Shown: positions 36,966 to 48,303 of the stretch, one piece after another
How the letters are laid out: the number at the start of each line of letters is the position of its first letter
How positions within the stretch are numbered: the stretch's first letter is position 1
Source of the DNA: Marinobacter shengliensis
GTDB taxonomy: Bacteria; Pseudomonadota; Gammaproteobacteria; Pseudomonadales; Oleiphilaceae
Direction of reading: 5' to 3'
DNA length: 64,000 bases
Assembly (NCBI RefSeq): GCF_003007715.1
Contig: NZ_PXNO01000020.1
Span: 47,030-111,029, forward strand
The notes under the pieces: model-generated
The model's input: only the letters and a program-made list of their open reading frames with translations
Told to the model about the DNA's origin: nothing
Database searches by the model: none
Made by a program: the position numbers and the translations under genes

Positions 36966-37343
36966 TTACTCGAGGTCAGGGAGCTGAGACTCCCCACCCT
37001 CGCTTTCGCTACCTGCAGATTCTTCGATACCCGGCGCAGCTTCAGCTGGCGCCTGACGGGATTCCTGAACTGTCGGAATACCGGCCTCACCAGCCACTTC
37101 AGCACGCTGCTTGGCGAAGATTGCCAGCGAAAAACTTGTCACAAAAAACACAACCGCCATAAACGTGGTCAGACGGGTCAGAAAGCTGCCACTACCCTGA
37201 CTACCGAACACGGTCTGGGAGGCACCGCCACCGAAAGCAGCACCGGCATCTGCACCCTTACCCTGCTGGATAAGGACCAGACCCACCAGAGCCACGGCGA
37301 TCACGACGTGAACAACGACTACCAGTGTTTCCATCCAATCCAT
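36966..37343 (-). CDS. secG: Preprotein translocase subunit SecG
   Basis: A 125-residue inner-membrane protein with two helices (VVVVHVVIAVALVGLVLIQQGKG and the second at ~55-75, FMAVVFFVTSFSLAIFA) joined by the Gly/Ala/Ser-rich loop GADAGAAFGGGASQTVFGSQG, the SecG signature. It stimulates SecYEG-SecA protein export. The Glu- and Ser-rich C-terminal tail is disordered. It follows tpiA closely and precedes tRNA-Leu by nine bases, so protein gene and tRNA are probably cut from a shared transcript. Confidence 0.95.
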   Translation of the reverse strand: MDWMETLVVVVHVVIAVALVGLVLIQQGKGADAGAAFGGGASQTVFGSQGSGSFLTRLTTFMAVVFFVTSFSLAIFAKQRAEVAGEAGIPTVQESRQAPAEAAPGIEESAGSESEGGESQLPDLE

Positions 37344-37367
37344 ACAGACTCTCGTAAACGTTTTGGC

Positions 37368-38126
37368 TTACGCACCCACCGGAAACGCACGGCAGATACT
37401 TACAAAATCTTCAGCCTTAAGGGAAGCACCACCTATAAGACCGCCATCAATATCGGGCTCTGCAAACAGAGCGGCCGCATTATCCGCTTTTACACTGCCG
37501 CCGTAAAGTACTGAAATCGTCTCAGACGGCGCACCCATCTCTGCAAGCACCCGGCGAATGTCCGCGTGCATGGCCTGGGCATCTTCTGCAGTCGCTGTCT
37601 TTCCGGTACCTATCGCCCATACCGGCTCGTAGGCAACCACAATTTTCGACCACTGCTCACCAGCCACCGACGCCAGGCCTTGCTGAACCTGGCTGGCCAC
37701 TACCCGCTCAGCCGAACCGGCTTCGCGTTCTTCCAGAGTCTCACCGACGCAGAGTACTGCCGTCAGCCCGGATGCCAGAACCTGCTCGATCTTCCTGGCA
37801 ACCACTTCGTCGGACTCACCAAACAACTGGCGACGCTCGGAATGACCAACGAGGGCGTACTGACACCCCAGATCTTTCGCCATATCAGAGGAGACTTCAC
37901 CAGTGTAGGCACCTGACTGCCACTGGCTGACGTTCTGCACGCCAGCAACCAATTCAGAGCCACAAAGCGCAACCACAGAGTCAACATAAAGGGCAGGAGG
38001 TATGATAACCACCTCTGCCCTGGCATCAAGACTGGCAACCTGCTCGCGGACCTGACCGACCAGCTGCTGCACAAGGTCTTTCGACCCGTTCATCTTCCAG
38101 TTTCCAGCTACGATCTTGCGACGCAT
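37368..38126 (-). CDS. tpiA: Triose-phosphate isomerase
   Basis: A 252-residue TIM-barrel enzyme that interconverts dihydroxyacetone phosphate and glyceraldehyde 3-phosphate. Lys11 in GNWKMN, His95 in LVGHSERRQ and the catalytic glutamate in VVAYEPVWAIGTGKTA are all present; the C-terminal LYGGSVKADNAAALF and GGLIGGASL form the phosphate site. The frame runs 21 codons further upstream, but ATG 38126 (MRRKIVAGNWKMNGS) is the family start. It lies 84 bases after glmM and 24 before secG. Confidence 0.97.
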   Translation of the reverse strand: MRRKIVAGNWKMNGSKDLVQQLVGQVREQVASLDARAEVVIIPPALYVDSVVALCGSELVAGVQNVSQWQSGAYTGEVSSDMAKDLGCQYALVGHSERRQLFGESDEVVARKIEQVLASGLTAVLCVGETLEEREAGSAERVVASQVQQGLASVAGEQWSKIVVAYEPVWAIGTGKTATAEDAQAMHADIRRVLAEMGAPSETISVLYGGSVKADNAAALFAEPDIDGGLIGGASLKAEDFVSICRAFPVGA

Positions 38127-38210
38127 ACCAAATCTCAATCGTCCCGACCTGAGGGAGGGCGAACTATACAGCAGACATTTGTCTCGCACAACCCGCCCTA
38201 TTCCACAAAA

Positions 38211-39554
38211 TCAGGGTGTTGAACGCTCCACGACAAGGGCCAGCTGCTCGGCAACCCGGGTAATGTCATCGGCATTCTGACCTTCTGCCATCACCCGAAT
38301 CAGGGGCTCCGTTCCCGACGCCCGCAACAGGATTCTGCCGGCCTCACCCAGGTCAGCCTCTGCCCTGCGCATCGCCTCAACGATGTCTGACCGGCTGAGC
38401 GGATCAAATCGCTGGGCCACCCGCACATTCACCATCGTCTGGGGCAACTTGGCCATACCCTGACGCAGCTCGCCCATAGTCTTGCCGGACCGGCGAACCG
38501 CCAACAGCACCTGCAACGCAGAGACAATACCGTCGCCGGTACTGGTACAGTCACGAATCACCATATGGCCGGAGCCTTCTCCGCCAATGATCCAGTTATT
38601 GGCCAGCAGCCGCTCCATCACATAACGGTCACCCACATTGGCACGCTCGAATTCGATGCCAATCTCACGCAGCGCCAGTTCAACCCCCAGATTGGTCATC
38701 AGGGTTCCAACCACGCCACCGTTCAACCGACCTTCGGCATGACGCTGGGAGGCCAGTATAAACAGCAATTCATCACCATCCACCTCGGAGCCGTCGCGGT
38801 CCACCATCAGCACACGGTCGCCATCGCCATCGAAAGCAATACCCAGGTCAGCCCGCTTCTCAGAGACTGCCTGTTTCAGGGCATCCAGGTGGGTGGACCC
38901 CACGTTGAGATTGATATTCAGCCCGTCCGGTTCTGCGCCAATCACCGAAACCCTGGCTCCGAGCTCTTTGAACACCTTGGGGGCAACGTGGTAGGTGGCG
39001 CCATGGGCACAGTCGAGTACGATATGCAGTCCATCGAGGGTAAACTCATTGGGCACAGTACTCTTGCAGAACTCCACGTACCGGCCCGGAGCATCGTCGA
39101 CACGGCTCGCCTTGCCCAGCTCATTGGGTTCGCACACCTGAATCGGCTGCTCGAGCCAGCGCTCGATCTCAGCCTCCAGGGCGTCATCGAGCTTGGTACC
39201 GTTAGCCGAGAAGAACTTGATGCCGTTGTCCTGGTGCGGGTTATGAGAGGCACTGATCACAATACCTGCGGATGCCCGAAACGTTCGGGTCAGGTAGGCA
39301 ATGGCGGGCGTCGGCATTGGGCCAAGCAACTTCACATCCACCCCCGCAGCGGACAAACCCGCCTCAAGTGCGGATTCAAACATGTAACCTGACAAGCGGG
39401 TATCCTTTCCAATCAGCACGCTGTTTCGCTGGCCCTGCCTCTTGAATGCCTGACCTGCTGCCCACCCAAGGTGCAACATAAACTCCGGGGTAATCGGACT
39501 TTCACCCACTCTCCCCCGGATTCCGTCGGTTCCAAAATACTTGCGCTGGGACAT
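38211..39554 (-). CDS. glmM: Phosphoglucosamine mutase
   Basis: A 447-residue enzyme that converts glucosamine 6-phosphate to glucosamine 1-phosphate for UDP-GlcNAc, peptidoglycan and lipopolysaccharide. The phosphoserine is Ser103 in [19 protein letters not shown] binds the metal, and GEGSGH and [15 protein letters not shown] bind substrate. The start [14 protein letters not shown] is canonical. It overlaps the end of folP by one base, the usual folP-glmM pairing. Confidence 0.97.
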   Translation of the reverse strand: MSQRKYFGTDGIRGRVGESPITPEFMLHLGWAAGQAFKRQGQRNSVLIGKDTRLSGYMFESALEAGLSAAGVDVKLLGPMPTPAIAYLTRTFRASAGIVISASHNPHQDNGIKFFSANGTKLDDALEAEIERWLEQPIQVCEPNELGKASRVDDAPGRYVEFCKSTVPNEFTLDGLHIVLDCAHGATYHVAPKVFKELGARVSVIGAEPDGLNINLNVGSTHLDALKQAVSEKRADLGIAFDGDGDRVLMVDRDGSEVDGDELLFILASQRHAEGRLNGGVVGTLMTNLGVELALREIGIEFERANVGDRYVMERLLANNWIIGGEGSGHMVIRDCTSTGDGIVSALQVLLAVRRSGKTMGELRQGMAKLPQTMVNVRVAQRFDPLSRSDIVEAMRRAEADLGEAGRILLRASGTEPLIRVMAEGQNADDITRVAEQLALVVERSTP

Positions 39555-40384
39555 CAGATTGCCTCCTTAACTGCCGTCACGACCTTGACGGCGTCCACCG
39601 TCTCCCGCACATCATGCACCCTGAGGATGCTTGCGCCTTTCATGGCGGATATTGTCGCGGCAGCGAGGCTTGCCGGCAACCTTTCGTTGACGTCTCGGCC
39701 AGTAATTGCTCCAAGCATGGATTTCCGGGACACCCCGATCAACAACGGATGCCCCAGCAAATGCAACTGTTCCAGAGTCGCCAACAACTGGATGTTGTGA
39801 CCCACAGTTTTCCCGAAGCCAAATCCCGGGTCCAGGATGATGTTTTCCGGCCGCACACCGGCCTTTTCGACCACTCGCATCCGTTCGGTCAGAAACGAAC
39901 TCACGTCGCGCCGAACGTTATGGTATCGGGGGTTATTCTGCATGGTGTCCGGCTCACCCTGGATGTGCATGATGCAGACGGGCACGCCGGCTTTGGCCGC
40001 CACTTCCGGTGCACCCTCTCGCTGGAGCGCCCGCACATCGTTGATCAAACCGGCGCCGAGCCTGACCACCTCCTCCATCACGGCGGGGTTGCTGGTATCC
40101 ACTGAAATCACGGTATCCAGCTCACGGGCAATGGCCTCCACCACGGGGCAAACCCGGTCCAGCTCTTCCTGGGTCGATACCGGCTCCGCTCCCGGCCGGG
40201 TCGATTCACCACCAACATCGATAAAGGATGCGCCGTCTTCCACCATGGTCCGGGCACGAACAAGCGCTGCATCGGCGGTCGTGAACCGACCGCCATCTGA
40301 AAAGGAATCGGGCGTAACGTTGAGAATCCCCATTACCTGGCACCGGGACAGATCCACCAAACGGCCAGCAAAATTCATTTTCAT
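39554..40384 (-). CDS. folP: Dihydropteroate synthase
   Basis: A 276-residue folate-pathway enzyme that joins p-aminobenzoate to 6-hydroxymethyl-dihydropterin diphosphate; it is the sulfonamide target. [15 protein letters not shown] and [14 protein letters not shown] form the pterin/phosphate loops, and [15 protein letters not shown] and [20 protein letters not shown] complete the site. Start is MKMNFAGRL at 40384 or the ATG two codons later. It is 96 bases from ftsH, with a strong terminator in between, so it may have its own promoter or rely on read-through. Confidence 0.96.
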   Translation of the reverse strand: MKMNFAGRLVDLSRCQVMGILNVTPDSFSDGGRFTTADAALVRARTMVEDGASFIDVGGESTRPGAEPVSTQEELDRVCPVVEAIARELDTVISVDTSNPAVMEEVVRLGAGLINDVRALQREGAPEVAAKAGVPVCIMHIQGEPDTMQNNPRYHNVRRDVSSFLTERMRVVEKAGVRPENIILDPGFGFGKTVGHNIQLLATLEQLHLLGHPLLIGVSRKSMLGAITGRDVNERLPASLAAATISAMKGASILRVHDVRETVDAVKVVTAVKEAI

Positions 40385-40416
40385 AGCAGGTATTCCGAAA
40401 TTTTCTGTTCAGGGGT

Positions 40417-40451
40417 AACAAAAACAAACGCCGCCCGGAGGCCGGGCGGCG
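40417..40451 (-). terminator. Terminator between ftsH and folP
   Basis: CGCCGCCCGG (40429-40438) pairs with CCGGGCGGCG (40442-40451) around a three-base loop; on the minus strand TTTGTTTTTGTT follows. It lies 30 bases after the ftsH stop. Confidence 0.88.
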
Positions 40452-40480
40452 CTGTATTTGACTAGGCCTTGTGCGGGCGA

Positions 40481-42409
40481 TCAGTGCTCGCCGGCAGGCC
40501 TGCCTACTCCGGGCTGACGCCCGTCATCCGATGACCGGGGCTCCGGAGCTGGCTCTTCAGCTTTCACTCCGCCGGTGGGACCACTATCGCCCCAGTTTTT
40601 CGGGGGCCGCGGCTCTTTGCCTGCCATGATGTCATCGATCTGGTAGCGATCAATGGTCTCGTACTTCATCAGGGCCTCAGCCATCAGGTCCAGTTTGTCA
40701 CGGTTCTCAATCAGGATCTGCTTGGCCGTGGCATAACACTCATCAATGATATTTCGAACTTCCTCATCAATCCGCTGGGCGGTCTCCGGAGAGTGATGGG
40801 AGTGCGACTGGCCGGCAGAACGACCCAGGAACGGCTCTTCGCTGTCGGTATCGTACTGCAGGGGACCCAACTTTTCCGACAACCCCCACTTGGTGACCAT
40901 GTTGCGGGCCAGGCTGGTGGCACGTTCGATGTCGTTGGAGGCACCGGTCGTCACACCGTCAAAGCCAAGCGTCAGCTCTTCGGCAATTCGACCGCCGAAC
41001 AGACTGCAGATTGAGCTGGTCAGGTAGCGCTTGGAGTGACTGTACTTGTCCTCTTCCGGCAAGAACATGGTCACACCCAGGGCGCGCCCCCGGGGGATGA
41101 TACTGACCTTGTAGACAGGATCATGTTCAGGCACGAGGCGACCAACAATGGCATGGCCAGACTCATGGTACGCGGTGTTCCGCTTTTCTTTCTCGCTCAT
41201 CACCATGGATTTGCGCTCGGCGCCCATCATGATTTTATCTTTCGCCAGTTCCAGCTCTTCCATGGAAACCAGACGCTGGTTACGACGCGCCGCGAACAGG
41301 GCAGCCTCGTTTACCAGGTTAGCGAGGTCAGCACCGGAGAAGCCAGGCGTACCGCGAGCGATAACCGCCGGATCAATACCGTCGGCCAGGGGCACTTTCT
41401 TCATGTGCACCTTAAGAATCTGCTCTCGACCAAGAATGTCTGGCAGGCTCACCACCACCTGGCGGTCAAAGCGACCCGGACGCAGCAGCGCAGGGTCCAG
41501 AACGTCCGGACGGTTGGTAGCAGCGATCACGATGACGCCTTCGTTGCCTTCAAAGCCGTCCATCTCAACCAACAGCTGGTTCAGGGTCTGTTCACGCTCG
41601 TCATGGCCACCGCCCATGCCGGCGCCACGATGGCGACCGACCGCATCAATCTCATCGATAAAAATGATACAGGGGCTTTGCTTCTTGGCCTGCTCGAACA
41701 TGTCACGAACACGGGAAGCACCCACGCCCACGAACATCTCTACGAAGTCAGAACCGGAGATGGAGAAAAACGGCACTTTCGCTTCACCGGCAATGGCTTT
41801 TGCCAGCAGCGTCTTACCAGTACCCGGCGGCCCCACCATCAACACGCCTTTCGGGATTCGGCCACCCAGACGCTGGAATTTGCTCGGGTCACGCAGGAAG
41901 TCGACCAGCTCTTTAACGTCTTCCTTCGCTTCATCAACACCGGCGACGTCGCCAAAGGTGGTTTTGATCTGGTCTTCACTGAGCAGGCGCGCCTTGCTCT
42001 TGCCAAAGGACATGGGGCCTTTGCCGCCGCCACCGCCCTGCATCTGGCGCATGAAGAACACAAACAACGCAATAATGATCAGAATCGGGAACGCGGCCAC
42101 CAGCAACTGCGTCCACAGGCTCTGGCGCTCAGGCTCCTTGCCGATCACTTCGACGTTATTGGCGAGCAGATCATCCATCAGCTTGTTGTCAGAGACCTGC
42201 GGGCGAATGGTCTGGAACTGGGACCCGTCACCACGGACACCCTGCACCTGAAGACCATCAATGGTCACTTGCCGGACCTGGCCCTGCTGGACCATCTCCA
42301 CAAACTGGGAATAGTTGACTTGTTGGCCGGTGGTGGTGGGAGAGAAATTCTGAAACACCATCAACAGCACGGCGGCTATGATTAGCCAGAGAACCAGATT
42401 TTTTGCCAT
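40481..42409 (-). CDS. ftsH: ATP-dependent zinc metalloprotease FtsH
   Basis: A membrane-anchored AAA+ protease (642 residues from this start) that removes misassembled membrane proteins and short-lived regulators such as LpxC and sigma32. Two membrane helices ([21 protein letters not shown] and [19 protein letters not shown]) flank a periplasmic domain; Walker A GPPGTGKT, the SRH region and the zinc site HESGH follow, and the C-terminal tail is Pro/Glu/Gly-rich. ATG 42409 (MAKNL) matches the family start; a TTG three codons upstream has a better-spaced AGGTGA and is an alternative. rlmE, its usual upstream partner, is missing. Confidence 0.96.
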   Translation of the reverse strand: MAKNLVLWLIIAAVLLMVFQNFSPTTTGQQVNYSQFVEMVQQGQVRQVTIDGLQVQGVRGDGSQFQTIRPQVSDNKLMDDLLANNVEVIGKEPERQSLWTQLLVAAFPILIIIALFVFFMRQMQGGGGGKGPMSFGKSKARLLSEDQIKTTFGDVAGVDEAKEDVKELVDFLRDPSKFQRLGGRIPKGVLMVGPPGTGKTLLAKAIAGEAKVPFFSISGSDFVEMFVGVGASRVRDMFEQAKKQSPCIIFIDEIDAVGRHRGAGMGGGHDEREQTLNQLLVEMDGFEGNEGVIVIAATNRPDVLDPALLRPGRFDRQVVVSLPDILGREQILKVHMKKVPLADGIDPAVIARGTPGFSGADLANLVNEAALFAARRNQRLVSMEELELAKDKIMMGAERKSMVMSEKEKRNTAYHESGHAIVGRLVPEHDPVYKVSIIPRGRALGVTMFLPEEDKYSHSKRYLTSSICSLFGGRIAEELTLGFDGVTTGASNDIERATSLARNMVTKWGLSEKLGPLQYDTDSEEPFLGRSAGQSHSHHSPETAQRIDEEVRNIIDECYATAKQILIENRDKLDLMAEALMKYETIDRYQIDDIMAGKEPRPPKNWGDSGPTGGVKAEEPAPEPRSSDDGRQPGVGRPAGEH

Positions 42410-42816
42410 ATCGTTCAAGGATCATCACCTGTGAATTGCGGGGCTGCAGCCATGTGGCCATCAACCCTTTTCCGACACCTTACACCAATTGTACGCCTGT
42501 CCACCAGAAACGGCCCATCCGTATCGACCACAGACCCGCTGACTGACCCGGCAAAAACACAACCTGAGGACTGTAACCAGCACCACTTGAGATTTCGTGA
42601 AACCTTTGACCCTGACCGTACAGGAAGGTTCCAGCCGACAACCGGTAGGGCGCTAAGGCCCGTCATCCCGCACGACACCGCGCCAGTGGGCGCGACTGTA
42701 GGTGATTACGACCATTTGTGGCGGGAATCTATCTGTTACAATTGCGAAATTATACGACGTCGTCAGCCGTTTCGCCGCTGACCTTTTGTTAATTGCACCG
42801 ATAAAGAGATTACATC
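42410..42816. other. Divergent intergenic region, no rlmE
   Basis: About 400 bases between divergent ftsH and yhbY. No rRNA methyltransferase RlmE sequence is visible on either strand, although it sits here in related genomes. The right end holds the yhbY promoter. An 87-codon frame on the minus strand (42415-42678, GTG start) is Cys/Arg-rich and looks non-coding. I found no good sigma32 site for ftsH. Confidence 0.55.
42716..42742 (+). promoter_or_regulatory. Probable sigma70 promoter of yhbY
   Basis: TTGTGG at 42716-42721 and TACAAT at 42737-42742 lie 15 bases apart, about 75 bases upstream of the yhbY start. The spacing is short (16 bases if read as TTTGTG). Confidence 0.5.
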
Positions 42817-43125
42817 ATGAGTCTTTCACCGGAACAGCGCCGGGAATACCGGGCGATTGCCCACAATCTGAAGCCCGTCATTATTGTTGGCGATAAAGGC
42901 CTGTCGGAGGGCTTGCAGGATGAGCTTGAGCGCGCCCTGAACGATCATGAGCTGATCAAGATCAAGGTGGCCAGCACTGATCGCGAAGCGCGCCATGAAG
43001 CGATTCAGGCGTTGTGCGAGAGCTCCGGGGCGGAGCTGGTGCAGACGATTGGTAAGATTGCTGTGATTCTGCGGCGGGCTAAGAAGCCTAATCCGAAGTT
43101 GTCGAATTTGTTACGGAATAAGTAG
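42817..43125 (+). CDS. yhbY: Ribosome assembly RNA-binding protein YhbY
   Basis: A 102-residue single CRM-domain protein that binds pre-50S particles. The core is clear: LSPEQRREYRAIAHNLKPVIIVGDKGLSEGL, then ELIKIKVAS and the GxGG-like nucleotide loop replaced by the usual IGKIAVILRRAKK. It is transcribed away from ftsH, and a good terminator follows. The convergent neighbour is greA. Confidence 0.94.
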   Translation: MSLSPEQRREYRAIAHNLKPVIIVGDKGLSEGLQDELERALNDHELIKIKVASTDREARHEAIQALCESSGAELVQTIGKIAVILRRAKKPNPKLSNLLRNK

Positions 43126-43145
43126 TTTTTCGCCAGGGTTGATGT

Positions 43146-43177
43146 AAAAAGCCGCGCTGGATAGTGCGGCTTTTTTT
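43146..43177 (+). terminator. Terminator of yhbY
   Basis: AAAAAGCCGC and GCGGCTTTTT form a 10-base stem around a ten-base loop and continue into seven T residues. Confidence 0.92.
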
Positions 43178-43208
43178 GTTTGGCTTGGGAGATCGGCGGG
43201 GTAAAAGG

Positions 43209-43232
43209 GGGTCAGTCCCGTTGGACAGACCC
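43209..43232. repeat. REP-like palindrome between yhbY and greA
   Basis: GGGTCAGTCC...GGACAGACCC is a shortened copy of the palindromes at 17165-17330, with a CGTT centre. Like them it lies between the 3' ends of two convergent genes. Confidence 0.7.
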
Positions 43233-43239
43233 TTTGACC

Positions 43240-43719
43240 CTAGACGTACTCTACTTCGGAGATTTCGTATTCTACGGTGCCGGAGGGGATGCGGATGGCG
43301 ACTACGTCGCCTTCGTTCTTGCCTATCAGCGCACGGGCAATCGGTGAGGATACAGAAAGCTTGCCGGCCTTGATGTCGGCCTCGTCTTCACCGACGATCT
43401 GGTATTTAACCTCTTCGTCGGTATCCATGTTCACCAGGTGTACCGTGGTGCCGAAGATCACCTTGCCGGTGTTCTCCATGGTGGTCACATCGATCACCTG
43501 GGCTACCGACAGCTTGCCTTCGATTTCCTGAATCCGGCCTTCGATGAAGCTTTGCTGCTCACGAGCGGCATGGTACTCGGCGTTTTCCTTGAGATCACCG
43601 TGCTCCCGGGCATCGGCGATTGCCTGAATTACCCGGGGACGATCTTCGGACTTCAGCTTTTTCAGCTCCTCGCGCAGGCGGGCTTCGCCCGCCTTGGTCA
43701 TGGGTACTCTGTCAGCCAT
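43240..43719 (-). CDS. greA: Transcription elongation factor GreA
   Basis: A 159-residue factor that rescues backtracked RNA polymerase by stimulating cleavage of the nascent RNA. The N-terminal coiled coil carries the acidic tip [17 protein letters not shown], and the C-terminal FKBP-like domain ends [21 protein letters not shown]. The frame is open into carB, but the ATG at 43719 ([11 protein letters not shown]) with AGGAAAG upstream is the family start. It begins four bases after the carB stop, so greA is probably co-transcribed with carAB. Confidence 0.96.
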   Translation of the reverse strand: MADRVPMTKAGEARLREELKKLKSEDRPRVIQAIADAREHGDLKENAEYHAAREQQSFIEGRIQEIEGKLSVAQVIDVTTMENTGKVIFGTTVHLVNMDTDEEVKYQIVGEDEADIKAGKLSVSSPIARALIGKNEGDVVAIRIPSGTVEYEISEVEYV

Positions 43720-43723
43720 AGTC

Positions 43724-46700
43724 TTACTTTCCTGCGTGTAGATCCTGGAGGCGACGTACTGTGCGCTCCGGGCCAAATTTGATGGCCCGACAGAAGGCTT
43801 CGCCGCCTGCCAGTGTGGTTGTGTAGGTTACCTTGGTCTGCAGGGCGGACTGGCGAATCTGGGCCGAGTCGGAAATCGCCTTGCGACCTTCAGTGGTATT
43901 GATAATCAGCTGAACCTGACCATTCTTGATGGCGTCAACAATATGCGGGCGACCCTCGCGAACCTTGTTTACCCGCTCCACGGCAACACCTTCGGCTTCC
44001 AGCGCCTTGGCGGTGCCGGTGGTGGCAATCACCTTGAACCCGGCCTCAACCAGGTCACGGGCCACCTTCGCCGCACCGGGCTTGTCGACATCCCGCACAG
44101 ACATGAACGCGGTACCCTGGGCAGGCAGGCGCTCACCGATGGCCAGAGCCGCCTTGGCAAAAGCTTCGTCGAAGCTGTCGCCCAGCCCCATCACCTCACC
44201 GGTGGACTTCATTTCCGGCCCAAGGATCGGGTCTACCGCCGGGAACTTGTTGAACGGGAATACCGATTCTTTTACCGCATAGTAAGTCGGCACGATTTCC
44301 TGGGTGAAGTTCAGTTCTTTCAGGGTCTTGCCGGACATTACCCGGGCCGCCACTGCCGCCAGGGACACACCAATGGCCTTGGAGACAAACGGCACGGTAC
44401 GGGAGGCGCGAGGGTTGACCTCAATCACGTAGATTTCGCCATCCTGCCACGCCAGCTGCACGTTCATCAGGCCGATAACGTCCAGCTCGATGGCCATCTT
44501 CCTGACCGCTTCGCGCATTTCATCCTGCACCTCTTTAGGCAGGCTGTATGGCGGCAGCGAACAGGCGGAGTCACCGGAGTGAACACCGGCCTGCTCAATG
44601 TGCTGCATGATGCCACCAATGACCACATCGGTGCCGTCGCAGATGGCGTCAATATCCACCTCAACGGCGGCATTCAGGAAGTGGTCCAGCAGCACCGGGC
44701 TGTCATTGGACACCAGCACCGCGTTACGCATGTAACGCACCAGCTCGGTTTCGTCATAGACGATTTCCATCGCCCGACCACCCAGCACGTAGGACGGGCG
44801 CACCACCAGCGGGTAGCCGATTTCGCGGGCCGCCAGGATGCCTTCCTCGTGACTGCGCACAGTGGCGTTTTCCGGCTGCTTCAGACCCAGGCGCTGGATC
44901 ATCTGCTGGAAACGTTCACGGTCTTCGGCACGGTCAATGGCATCCGGGCTGGTGCCGATAATCGGCACACCGGCCGCCTCAAGACCACGAGCCAGTTTCA
45001 GCGGAGTCTGGCCGCCATATTGCACGATCACGCCCTTGGGCTTCTCAACGTGGATGATTTCCAGCACGTCTTCCAGGGTGATCGGCTCAAAATACAACCG
45101 GTCGGAGGTGTCGTAATCGGTGGACACGGTCTCCGGGTTACAGTTGATCATAATGGTTTCGTAGCCGTCTTCACGCATGGCCAGGGCCGCGTGCACACAG
45201 CAGTAGTCGAACTCAATGCCTTGGCCGATCCGGTTCGGGCCACCACCGATCACCACGATTTTCTCGCGATCGCTGGCATCTGCCTCGCACTCTTCCTCGT
45301 AGGTGGAGTACATGTAGGCGGTGTCTGAGGCAAACTCGGCGGCGCAGGTGTCGACGCGCTTGTAGACCGGGCGGATGCCCAGGTCGTGACGCAGTTTGCG
45401 CAGGCTCACCTCGGAAATGCCCAGCAGTTTGGCCAGGCGAGCGTCGGAGAAGCCCTTGCGCTTGAGACGGAACAGGGTGGCCTGATCAATATCCGCTTTG
45501 CCCGCGGATTTCAATGCAGCCTCTTCGCGCACCAGATCTTCAATCTGGACCAGGTACCAGGGATCCACCTTGGTGTGCTGGAACACTTCTTCCACGGTCA
45601 TGCCGGCACGGAATGCGTCGCCGATGTACCAGACGCGGTCAGCGCCCGGCACGTTGAGTTCGCGGGTCAGGGTTTCCCGGGAATTCTCGGAATCCAGGTC
45701 GTCCAGCTTCTCATCAAAACCTTCAGAACCTACTTCCAGCCCGCGTAGCGCTTTCTGCATGGACTCCTGGAAGGTGCGGCCAATAGCCATGACTTCCCCC
45801 ACAGACTTCATCTGGGTGGTCAGGCGAGCGTCGGCCTGGGGGAATTTCTCGAAAGTAAACCGGGGAATCTTGGTGACCACATAATCGATGCTCGGCTCGA
45901 ACGAGGCCGGAGTCACGCCACCGGTGATTTCATTCTGCAGCTCATCGAGGGTATAACCAATCGCCAGCTTGGCCGCTACCTTGGCAATCGGGAAGCCGGT
46001 GGCCTTGGAGGCCAGGGCCGAGGAACGGGACACCCGCGGGTTCATCTCGATCACCACCATGCGGCCGGTGTCCGGGTTGATGCCGAACTGCACGTTGGAA
46101 CCGCCGGTTTCCACACCGATTTCACGCAGTACCGCCAGCGAGGCGTTCCGCATGATCTGGTATTCCTTGTCAGTGAGGGTCTGGGCCGGTGCCACGGTGA
46201 TGGAGTCACCGGTATGCACGCCCATGGCATCGAAGTTTTCGATGGAGCAGACGATGATGCAGTTGTCGTTCCTGTCGCGAACAACTTCCATCTCGTACTC
46301 TTTCCAGCCGATCAGAGACTCGTCGATCAACAGTTCGTTGGTCGGGGACAAGTCGAGACCACGAGTACAGATTTCCTCGAATTCATCCTTGTTGTACGCA
46401 ATACCGCCGCCTGAGCCGCCCATGGTGAAGGACGGGCGGATGATACACGGAAAGCCAATGTCTTCGGACGCTGCCCAGGCTTCGGCCATGGAGTGAACGA
46501 TGGTCGCGCGCGGGCATTCCAGGCCGATCTTTCTCATGGCCTTATCGAAGCGGTCACGGTCTTCGGCCTTGTCGATGGTGTCGGCATTGGCACCGATCAT
46601 TTCGACGCCGTGCTTCTCCAGCACGCCGTGCTTTTCCAGATCCAACGCACAGTTCAGTGCGGTCTGGCCACCCATGGTGGGTAGCAGGGCGTCCGGCTTT

Positions 46701-46942
46701 TCTTTCTCAATGATCTTTTCGACCGTCTTCCAGGTGATGGGCTCGATGTAGGTGGCATCGGCCATGGCCGGGTCGGTCATGATGGTGGCCGGGTTAGAGT
46801 TCACCAGGATAACCCGGTAACCCTCTTCGCGCAGCGCCTTGCAGGCCTGGGCCCCGGAGTAATCGAATTCGCACGCCTGCCCGATCACAATGGGACCTGC
46901 GCCCAGGATCAGGATGCTTTGGATGTCTGTACGTTTTGGCAT
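43724..46942 (-). CDS. carB: Carbamoyl-phosphate synthase, large subunit
   Basis: A 1072-residue enzyme that makes carbamoyl phosphate from bicarbonate, two ATP and ammonia supplied by CarA, feeding pyrimidine and arginine synthesis. It shows the two homologous ATP-grasp halves ([21 protein letters not shown] and [19 protein letters not shown] as paired starts), an oligomerisation region between them and the C-terminal allosteric MGS-like domain ([22 protein letters not shown]) that binds UMP and ornithine in E. coli. It follows carA by 81 bases and precedes greA by four. Confidence 0.97.
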   Translation of the reverse strand: MPKRTDIQSILILGAGPIVIGQACEFDYSGAQACKALREEGYRVILVNSNPATIMTDPAMADATYIEPITWKTVEKIIEKEKPDALLPTMGGQTALNCALDLEKHGVLEKHGVEMIGANADTIDKAEDRDRFDKAMRKIGLECPRATIVHSMAEAWAASEDIGFPCIIRPSFTMGGSGGGIAYNKDEFEEICTRGLDLSPTNELLIDESLIGWKEYEMEVVRDRNDNCIIVCSIENFDAMGVHTGDSITVAPAQTLTDKEYQIMRNASLAVLREIGVETGGSNVQFGINPDTGRMVVIEMNPRVSRSSALASKATGFPIAKVAAKLAIGYTLDELQNEITGGVTPASFEPSIDYVVTKIPRFTFEKFPQADARLTTQMKSVGEVMAIGRTFQESMQKALRGLEVGSEGFDEKLDDLDSENSRETLTRELNVPGADRVWYIGDAFRAGMTVEEVFQHTKVDPWYLVQIEDLVREEAALKSAGKADIDQATLFRLKRKGFSDARLAKLLGISEVSLRKLRHDLGIRPVYKRVDTCAAEFASDTAYMYSTYEEECEADASDREKIVVIGGGPNRIGQGIEFDYCCVHAALAMREDGYETIMINCNPETVSTDYDTSDRLYFEPITLEDVLEIIHVEKPKGVIVQYGGQTPLKLARGLEAAGVPIIGTSPDAIDRAEDRERFQQMIQRLGLKQPENATVRSHEEGILAAREIGYPLVVRPSYVLGGRAMEIVYDETELVRYMRNAVLVSNDSPVLLDHFLNAAVEVDIDAICDGTDVVIGGIMQHIEQAGVHSGDSACSLPPYSLPKEVQDEMREAVRKMAIELDVIGLMNVQLAWQDGEIYVIEVNPRASRTVPFVSKAIGVSLAAVAARVMSGKTLKELNFTQEIVPTYYAVKESVFPFNKFPAVDPILGPEMKSTGEVMGLGDSFDEAFAKAALAIGERLPAQGTAFMSVRDVDKPGAAKVARDLVEAGFKVIATTGTAKALEAEGVAVERVNKVREGRPHIVDAIKNGQVQLIINTTEGRKAISDSAQIRQSALQTKVTYTTTLAGGEAFCRAIKFGPERTVRRLQDLHAGK

Positions 46943-47023
46943 GTCTCGGTAAACCTGTCAGCAACTTTTGAATTCTTTCAGCGCGTACGATGCGCCAGTG
47001 AGCTATCTGTGATGGCCTTGCCC

Positions 47024-48169
47024 TCAGGCAGATCGCGCTTCCATCAGCTGGATAAACTCGTCGAACAGGGGCGCCACATCATGGGGGCCCGGGCTGGCTT
47101 CCGGGTGACCCTGGAAGCTGTAGGCCGGCTTGTCTGTGCGGCGAATACCCTGCAGAGTGCCGTCAAACAGCGACTTGTGGGTGACCGCCACATTAGCCGG
47201 CAGGGTTGCTTCGTCTACCGCAAACCCATGGTTCTGGCTGGTAATCATCACGGTGCCTTTGGCAATGTCCTGCACCGGATGGTTAGCACCGTGGTGGCCG
47301 TGCCCCATTTTCATGGTTTTGGCGCCACTGGCCAGAGCCAGCAACTGGTGACCCAGGCAGATACCGAACACCGGAATTTCGGTTTCCAGGACGTCCTGAA
47401 TGGCTTTGATAGCGTAGTCGCACGGCTCCGGGTCGCCGGGGCCGTTGGACAGGAAGATGCCGTCCGGATTCATGGCCAGCACTTCCGAGGCCGGAGTTTG
47501 CGCAGGCACAACGGTGATGTCGCAGCCACGGGCGGCGAGCATGCGCAGGATGTTGAACTTCACACCGTAGTCCCAGGCAACGACCTTGAATTTGGCGGCG
47601 GCCTGGTCACCATATCCGTCTGAGATATCCCACTCGGTCTGGCTCCACTGATAGGATTTCTCGCTGGTGACTTCTTTAGCCAGATCCATGCCCTTGAGGC
47701 CTGGGAAGGCTTTCGCCAGTTCCAGGGCGCGCTCGGCGGTGGCGTTCTCGCCAGCGATGATGGCACCGTTCTGGGAGCCTTTGTCGCGCAGGATGCGGGT
47801 CAGGCGGCGGGTGTCGATGTCAGCAATGCCAACAATGTTGTTGCTTCGCAGGTACTCGCCCAGGCTCTGCTGGTTGCGCCAGCTGCTGGCGACCAGGGGC
47901 AGATCGCGGATGATCAGGCCGGATGCGTGGATGCGGTCGGATTCTACGTCTTCTTCGTTTACACCGGTGTTGCCAATGTGGGGATACGTCAGGGTGACGA
48001 TTTGGCGCGAGTAGGACGGGTCGGTCAGGATTTCCTGATAGCCGGTCATGGCAGTGTTGAACACTACCTCGCCGCTGGTTTCTCCGTCTGCGCCGATGGC
48101 GGTGCCGTAGAAGAGGCTTCCGTCTGCGAGTGCAAGGATTGCTGGTGTGCTCAAGGCTTGTATCCTCAT
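47024..48169 (-). CDS. carA: Carbamoyl-phosphate synthase, small subunit
   Basis: A 381-residue glutaminase subunit. The class I amidotransferase site is readable: catalytic Cys in [14 protein letters not shown], and the His/Glu pair near the C-terminus ([14 protein letters not shown]). The frame is open 18 codons upstream of 48169, but [17 protein letters not shown] is the family start and gives the E. coli length. It supplies ammonia to CarB through an internal tunnel. A 128-base leader with a promoter and an intrinsic terminator precedes it. Confidence 0.97.
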   Translation of the reverse strand: MRIQALSTPAILALADGSLFYGTAIGADGETSGEVVFNTAMTGYQEILTDPSYSRQIVTLTYPHIGNTGVNEEDVESDRIHASGLIIRDLPLVASSWRNQQSLGEYLRSNNIVGIADIDTRRLTRILRDKGSQNGAIIAGENATAERALELAKAFPGLKGMDLAKEVTSEKSYQWSQTEWDISDGYGDQAAAKFKVVAWDYGVKFNILRMLAARGCDITVVPAQTPASEVLAMNPDGIFLSNGPGDPEPCDYAIKAIQDVLETEIPVFGICLGHQLLALASGAKTMKMGHGHHGANHPVQDIAKGTVMITSQNHGFAVDEATLPANVAVTHKSLFDGTLQGIRRTDKPAYSFQGHPEASPGPHDVAPLFDEFIQLMEARSA

Positions 48170-48221
48170 CGAGTGGCGTAAGTTCGTCACGAACAGGAAC
48201 GCAAGCGCAAATTCAGGTTGC

Positions 48222-48258
48222 AAAAAAGCGAGACAAGGTAAAAACCCGGTCCCGCTTT
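48222..48258 (-). terminator. Intrinsic terminator in the carA leader
   Basis: On the minus strand AAAGCGGGAC pairs with GTCTCGCTTT (one G-T pair) and continues into TTTTTTG. It ends about 50 bases before the carA start and begins about 40 bases after the probable transcription start, so it sits inside the carA leader, as an attenuator would. Confidence 0.7.
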
Positions 48259-48303
48259 CTTATAAACTTTTCAAAGGTACGCTTGGTGCAGTCAAATCGC
48301 CTT

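Noticed and set aside
42415..42678. 87-codon frame upstream of ftsH, considered as rlmE remnant
   Set aside because: It has a GTG start without a ribosome-binding site, many Cys, Trp and Arg, and no methyltransferase motif such as the glycine-rich AdoMet loop.
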